Shown here: positions 36,276 through 38,500 of the stretch, piece by piece
Layout: every line of letters begins with the position of its first letter
How positions within the stretch are numbered: position 1 is the stretch's first letter
Assembly: GCA_947507965.1 (NCBI GenBank)
Contig: CANNQU010000030.1
Span: 1 to 38,500, forward strand
DNA length: 38,500 nt
Source of the DNA: Bacteroidota bacterium
GTDB taxonomy: Bacteria > Bacteroidota > Bacteroidia > UKL13-3
Direction of reading: 5' to 3'
Position numbers and translations under genes: made by a program
Notes under the pieces: generated by a model
Told to the model about the DNA's origin: nothing
Database searches by the model: none
Seen by the model: the letters and a program-made list of their open reading frames with translations, nothing else

Positions 36276-36391
36276 AGATATTTTTTTTGTGATGCGAAAA
36301 TAAAGAATAGAATTTGAATTCAGCCTTGTTAATTGTTAAATATTAACGACCTAAAGCCACGCTAATTAACGAGTCGTTGTTGCTCGGGTTA

Positions 36392-37621
36392 CTAGGTAAC
36401 CAAATGGGTAAGGCTCATTTCTAATGCTTTCTTGGCGATACCGGTTGGTTTCGAATTAAATTGCTGAACACGCGTTAAGGCCTTTCGGATAGTAAAGCTG
36501 GCATCTGTAAAAATGGCTTCATCGGTGGGCGAAATGTTTTGCTGCATACAGTATGAAAAAACGCGAGCCATGCCGCAATTGGCAATAAAATCAGGAATGA
36601 CGCTTACTCTGGAATCGGTATCGAGAGCTATTGATCCAAAAAATATTTCAGGATCAGCGAACGGCACATTCGCACCACAACTAATCACCTCTAAACCGTT
36701 ATTCACCATCATATCAATATTATTCTGAGATACCAAACGCGAAGCTGCTGCCGGAATAAAAATTTCAGCACCGCAGTTCCATACCCGTTTGTTTACATCC
36801 TCAAAGGGTATCAAATCGTTGCTTACCAATTGGTTCGACTCACGCGTTAAAAATAAATTACGAATTTCAGCAGGACTAAATCCATTTACTTTTATCAGCC
36901 CCCCCTGACGATCGATGATACCTGCAATACCCACTCCCATCTTGCTTAGATAATAGGCTGCCGCGGCACCTACATTACCCCATCCTTGAATAATGGCAGT
37001 TTTGCCTCGAATCAACCCTCCCCAAAGGTCGTAATAATGGCGTACCGCTTCTGCAACACCAAAACCGGTGATCATATCGGCAACGGTATATCCTTTACTT
37101 AAATCGGGCGAATAGCGATCATCTGTTAATGTTTTAGAAACAATGGTTTGCAAATTATGAATAAACTCATTCTTCACGTCATCCGTTGCTTTAAAGTGAC
37201 CATTAACGATACCTTCTTGCGGGTGCAGCAGACCTAAGGCTTTGGTTATAGGAATCACCTCATGAATTTCATCAATATTTAAGTCGCCACCGGTACCATA
37301 ATACGTTTTAAGTAAGGGTAAAATGGCCTTATACCAGCGTTCCAGCACACCCTGTTTACGAGGGTCAGCAGGATCGAAGTTAATACCTGATTTCGCGCCT
37401 CCCATATCCGGCCCACAGATAGAAAATTTCACTTCCATTGTTTTAGCAAGAGAAGTGACCTCATTTTTATCCAACCCTTTCCGCATTCGTGTACCGCCAC
37501 CGGCAGCACCATTACGTAGATTGTTAATAACCAACCAGCCTACAGCTTCTGTTTCGTTGTCGTGCCATTCAAACACGATTTCGGGGGCTTTGTTTTCAAA
37601 GCGATATAATAAATCTTTCAT
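36392..37621 (-). CDS. Glu/Leu/Phe/Val dehydrogenase
   Basis: 409 residues from ATG 37621; the frame is open further upstream to a TTG, but a -7 element lies there. Substrate-binding K65 and catalytic K77 are in KFSICGPDMGGAKSGI; LRNGAAGGGTRMRKG and YGTGGDLNIDE complete the active-site domain, and a Rossmann dinucleotide fold follows (IIQGWGNVGAAAAYYLSK). It reversibly deaminates an amino acid to its 2-oxo acid with NAD(P). Whether the substrate is glutamate or a branched-chain amino acid cannot be settled by eye; it is shorter than classic hexameric Glu dehydrogenases (~450) and longer than Leu dehydrogenases (~365). Divergent from the DUF3467 gene. Confidence 0.9.
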   Translation of the reverse strand: MKDLLYRFENKAPEIVFEWHDNETEAVGWLVINNLRNGAAGGGTRMRKGLDKNEVTSLAKTMEVKFSICGPDMGGAKSGINFDPADPRKQGVLERWYKAILPLLKTYYGTGGDLNIDEIHEVIPITKALGLLHPQEGIVNGHFKATDDVKNEFIHNLQTIVSKTLTDDRYSPDLSKGYTVADMITGFGVAEAVRHYYDLWGGLIRGKTAIIQGWGNVGAAAAYYLSKMGVGIAGIIDRQGGLIKVNGFSPAEIRNLFLTRESNQLVSNDLIPFEDVNKRVWNCGAEIFIPAAASRLVSQNNIDMMVNNGLEVISCGANVPFADPEIFFGSIALDTDSRVSVIPDFIANCGMARVFSYCMQQNISPTDEAIFTDASFTIRKALTRVQQFNSKPTGIAKKALEMSLTHLVT

Positions 37622-37663
37622 AATTATAAGGAGCGAAATTAAATAAAAATGTAATAGGAAGAA

Positions 37664-37671
37664 CAAAGGTA
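37664..37671 (-). promoter_or_regulatory. Bacteroidota -7 element for the dehydrogenase gene
   Basis: TACCTTTG on the minus strand matches TAnnTTTG exactly and gives a leader of about 35-40 nt to ATG 37621. Confidence 0.5.
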
Positions 37672-37685
37672 TTTCGATGTATTTT

Positions 37686-37717
37686 TTTGGAATAGCAGGA
37701 GCATTATGTTATTTTCG
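37686..37717 (+). promoter_or_regulatory. Bacteroidota promoter for the DUF3467 gene (-33 TTTG, -7 TATTTTCG)
   Basis: TTTG at 37686-37689, a 20-bp spacer and TATTTTCG at 37710-37717 form the most complete Bacteroidota promoter in the window, 18 bp before the ATG. Confidence 0.6.
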
Positions 37718-37735
37718 CAGAAATATTTTATAATC

Positions 37736-38053
37736 ATGGCAGAACAAAATAACCAACAACAATTAGACATTGAGCTCACCGAAGAGATGGCAGAAGGTGT
37801 TTATAGTAATCTAGCAATTATCACCCATAGCAACGCAGAATTTTTAATTGATTTTGTGCGTGTTATGCCCGGCGTACCGAAGGCAAAAGTAAAATCGAGG
37901 ATTTTATTAACCCCATTTCATACGAAGCGATTGCTGATGGCTTTAACGGAGAACGTACAAAAATTCGAGGAGCAATTTGGCAGTATAGAGGAGGGGTCCA
38001 ATATGGGGGATGGGTTTCCGATGAATTATGGAGGACCTACAGGACAAGCCTGA
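37736..38053 (+). CDS. DUF3467 family protein
   Basis: 105 residues from ATG 37736 (MAEQNNQQQLDIELTEEMAE); a more upstream ATG at 37706 overlaps the predicted -7 element and is rejected. Conserved features of DUF3467: GVYSNLAIITHSNAEFLIDF, VMPGVPKAKVKSRILLTP, and HTKRLLMALTENVQKFEEQF. The tail is Gly/Met/Pro-rich. A small soluble protein widespread in Bacteroidota and some other phyla; function unknown. It is followed by a strong terminator. Confidence 0.85.
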   Translation: MAEQNNQQQLDIELTEEMAEGVYSNLAIITHSNAEFLIDFVRVMPGVPKAKVKSRILLTPFHTKRLLMALTENVQKFEEQFGSIEEGSNMGDGFPMNYGGPTGQA

Positions 38054-38074
38054 TTTCATTACGTTATAACCAAC

Positions 38075-38108
38075 AAAAAGCCCTTCAGAAAACACTGAAG
38101 GGCTTTTT
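38075..38108. terminator. Bidirectional rho-independent terminator
   Basis: A perfect 14-bp stem (38075-38088 with 38095-38108) with a 6-nt loop, a core of GCCCTTCAG/CTGAAGGGC, and A/T flanks. It serves the DUF3467 gene (plus) and the tRNA-His gene (minus), which face each other. Confidence 0.92.
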
Positions 38109-38112
38109 TGTG

Positions 38113-38187
38113 GGCGGATGATGGGGCTCGAACCCACGACCCTCGGTACCACAAACCGATGCTCTAACCAACTGAGCTACAACCGCC
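38113..38187 (-). tRNA. tRNA-His (GUG)
   Basis: On the minus strand a full cloverleaf folds: acceptor GCGGTTG/CATCCGC, D stem GCTC/GAGC, anticodon stem TCGGT/ACCGA with loop TTGTGGT (anticodon GTG), and T arm GTGGG-TTCGAGC-CCCAT. The extra G at position -1 facing C73 is the tRNA-His identity mark. Position 5-68 is a U-U mismatch. A full CCA end is not encoded. Confidence 0.95.
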
Positions 38188-38297
38188 ATTTTATGGTGCA
38201 AAAGTACGCAAGCAATTTGTTATTGCAACTATTTTTAAAAACAAGTTGGAAAATATAAATTAAAAAATTACTTTTGCACCCCTTTATAAAGGCAAAA

Positions 38298-38385
38298 GGT
38301 GAGGTGACTGAGAGGCCGAAAGTACCGGTTTGCTAAACCGGCATACTCCAAAAGGGTATCGAGGGTTCGAATCCCTCCCTCACCG
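38298..38385 (+). tRNA. tRNA-Ser (GCU)
   Basis: 88 nt with acceptor GGTGAGG/CCTCACC, a long variable arm (TACTCC...GGGTA) typical of class II tRNAs, anticodon loop TTGCTAA with anticodon GCT, T arm GAGGG-TTCGAAT-CCCTC and G73. CCA is not encoded. Confidence 0.96.
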
Positions 38386-38417
38386 CACGAGGAGCTGAAG
38401 TAAAGAGGTGAATAAGA

Positions 38418-38494
38418 CGGGGTGTAGCGTAGCCCGGTATCGCGTCTGCTTTGGGAGCAGAAGGTCGTAGGTTCGAATCCTGCCACCCCGACCA
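38418..38494 (+). tRNA. tRNA-Pro (UGG)
   Basis: 77 nt including CCA. Acceptor CGGGGTG/CACCCCG, anticodon stem TCTGC/GCAGA with loop TTTGGGA (anticodon TGG), a T loop with TTCGAAT, then A73 and an encoded CCA. The C1-G72 start is the usual tRNA-Pro feature. It follows tRNA-Ser by 32 bp and is probably co-transcribed. Confidence 0.96.
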
Positions 38495-38500
38495 ATCCCA

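Noticed and set aside
38268-38495. Minus-strand open frame whose translation includes [20 protein letters not shown] and [14 protein letters not shown]
   Set aside because: It is the antisense of tRNA-Ser and tRNA-Pro; translations of this kind (GGIRTLD, GFEPTT) are a well-known false protein family arising from antisense tRNA genes.

Overview
The window reads as a stretch of chromosomal core genome from a member of the phylum Bacteroidota. Four kinds of evidence agree. (1) It has families typical of the phylum: a TonB-dependent receptor with an N-terminal carboxypeptidase-like regulatory domain, a sensor kinase with an extracellular two-component-regulator propeller and Y_Y_Y domain, a secreted protein with a type IX secretion C-terminal sorting domain, small DUF3098 and DUF3467 proteins, and the long (about 630-residue) form of IspG. 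(2) Promoters carry the Bacteroidota -7 element TAnnTTTG/TAnnTTCG. (3) I see almost no Shine-Dalgarno sequences. (4) The base composition is moderately AT-rich. A genus cannot be read from this.

Layout. 1-7.1 kb: a sensor kinase (cut by the window edge) and a MarR-type regulator on the minus strand, divergent from a TonB-dependent receptor, which meets a GT87-like membrane glycosyltransferase tail to tail. 7.2-13 kb, minus strand: groS-groL, secG, a TPR-like protein, an Xaa-Pro aminopeptidase and an enoyl-CoA hydratase. 13.1-19.4 kb: kbl, an AI-2E family membrane protein, anmK, an exported class V aminotransferase and a lipoprotein esterase. 19.4-24.3 kb, plus strand: an acetyl-CoA hydrolase/CoA-transferase, ispG and a T9SS cargo protein closed by a strong terminator. 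24.3-28.9 kb, minus strand: trmB, a TolB-like propeller protein and a tight three-gene envelope cluster (glycosyltransferase, small outer-membrane-like protein, class C beta-lactamase-like lipoprotein). 29-33.5 kb: miaE, a DUF255 thioredoxin-fold protein with def, then rbfA and a methyltransferase. 33.6-37.6 kb, minus strand: the conserved ftsX-DUF3098-uppP-truB run, preceded by a Glu/Leu/Phe/Val dehydrogenase. 37.7-38.5 kb: a DUF3467 gene and three tRNA genes (His, Ser, Pro).

Functional themes are translation and tRNA modification (trmB, miaE, truB, def, rbfA, tRNAs), protein folding and export (groSL, secG, a T9SS cargo), envelope and cell wall (uppP, anmK, ftsX, glycosyltransferases, a serine hydrolase), isoprenoid synthesis (ispG), and amino-acid and acyl-CoA metabolism (kbl, dehydrogenase, enoyl-CoA hydratase, CoA-transferase). 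I found no CRISPR array, insertion sequence, prophage, defence locus, rRNA or obvious broken gene. No clearly new biological system is evident. The most interesting leads are the divergent MarR/TonB-receptor control region with two mirrored TTTACGTAT boxes, the coupled envelope cluster at 26-28.9 kb, several predicted near-leaderless transcripts, and a few secreted or hypothetical proteins of unknown function.
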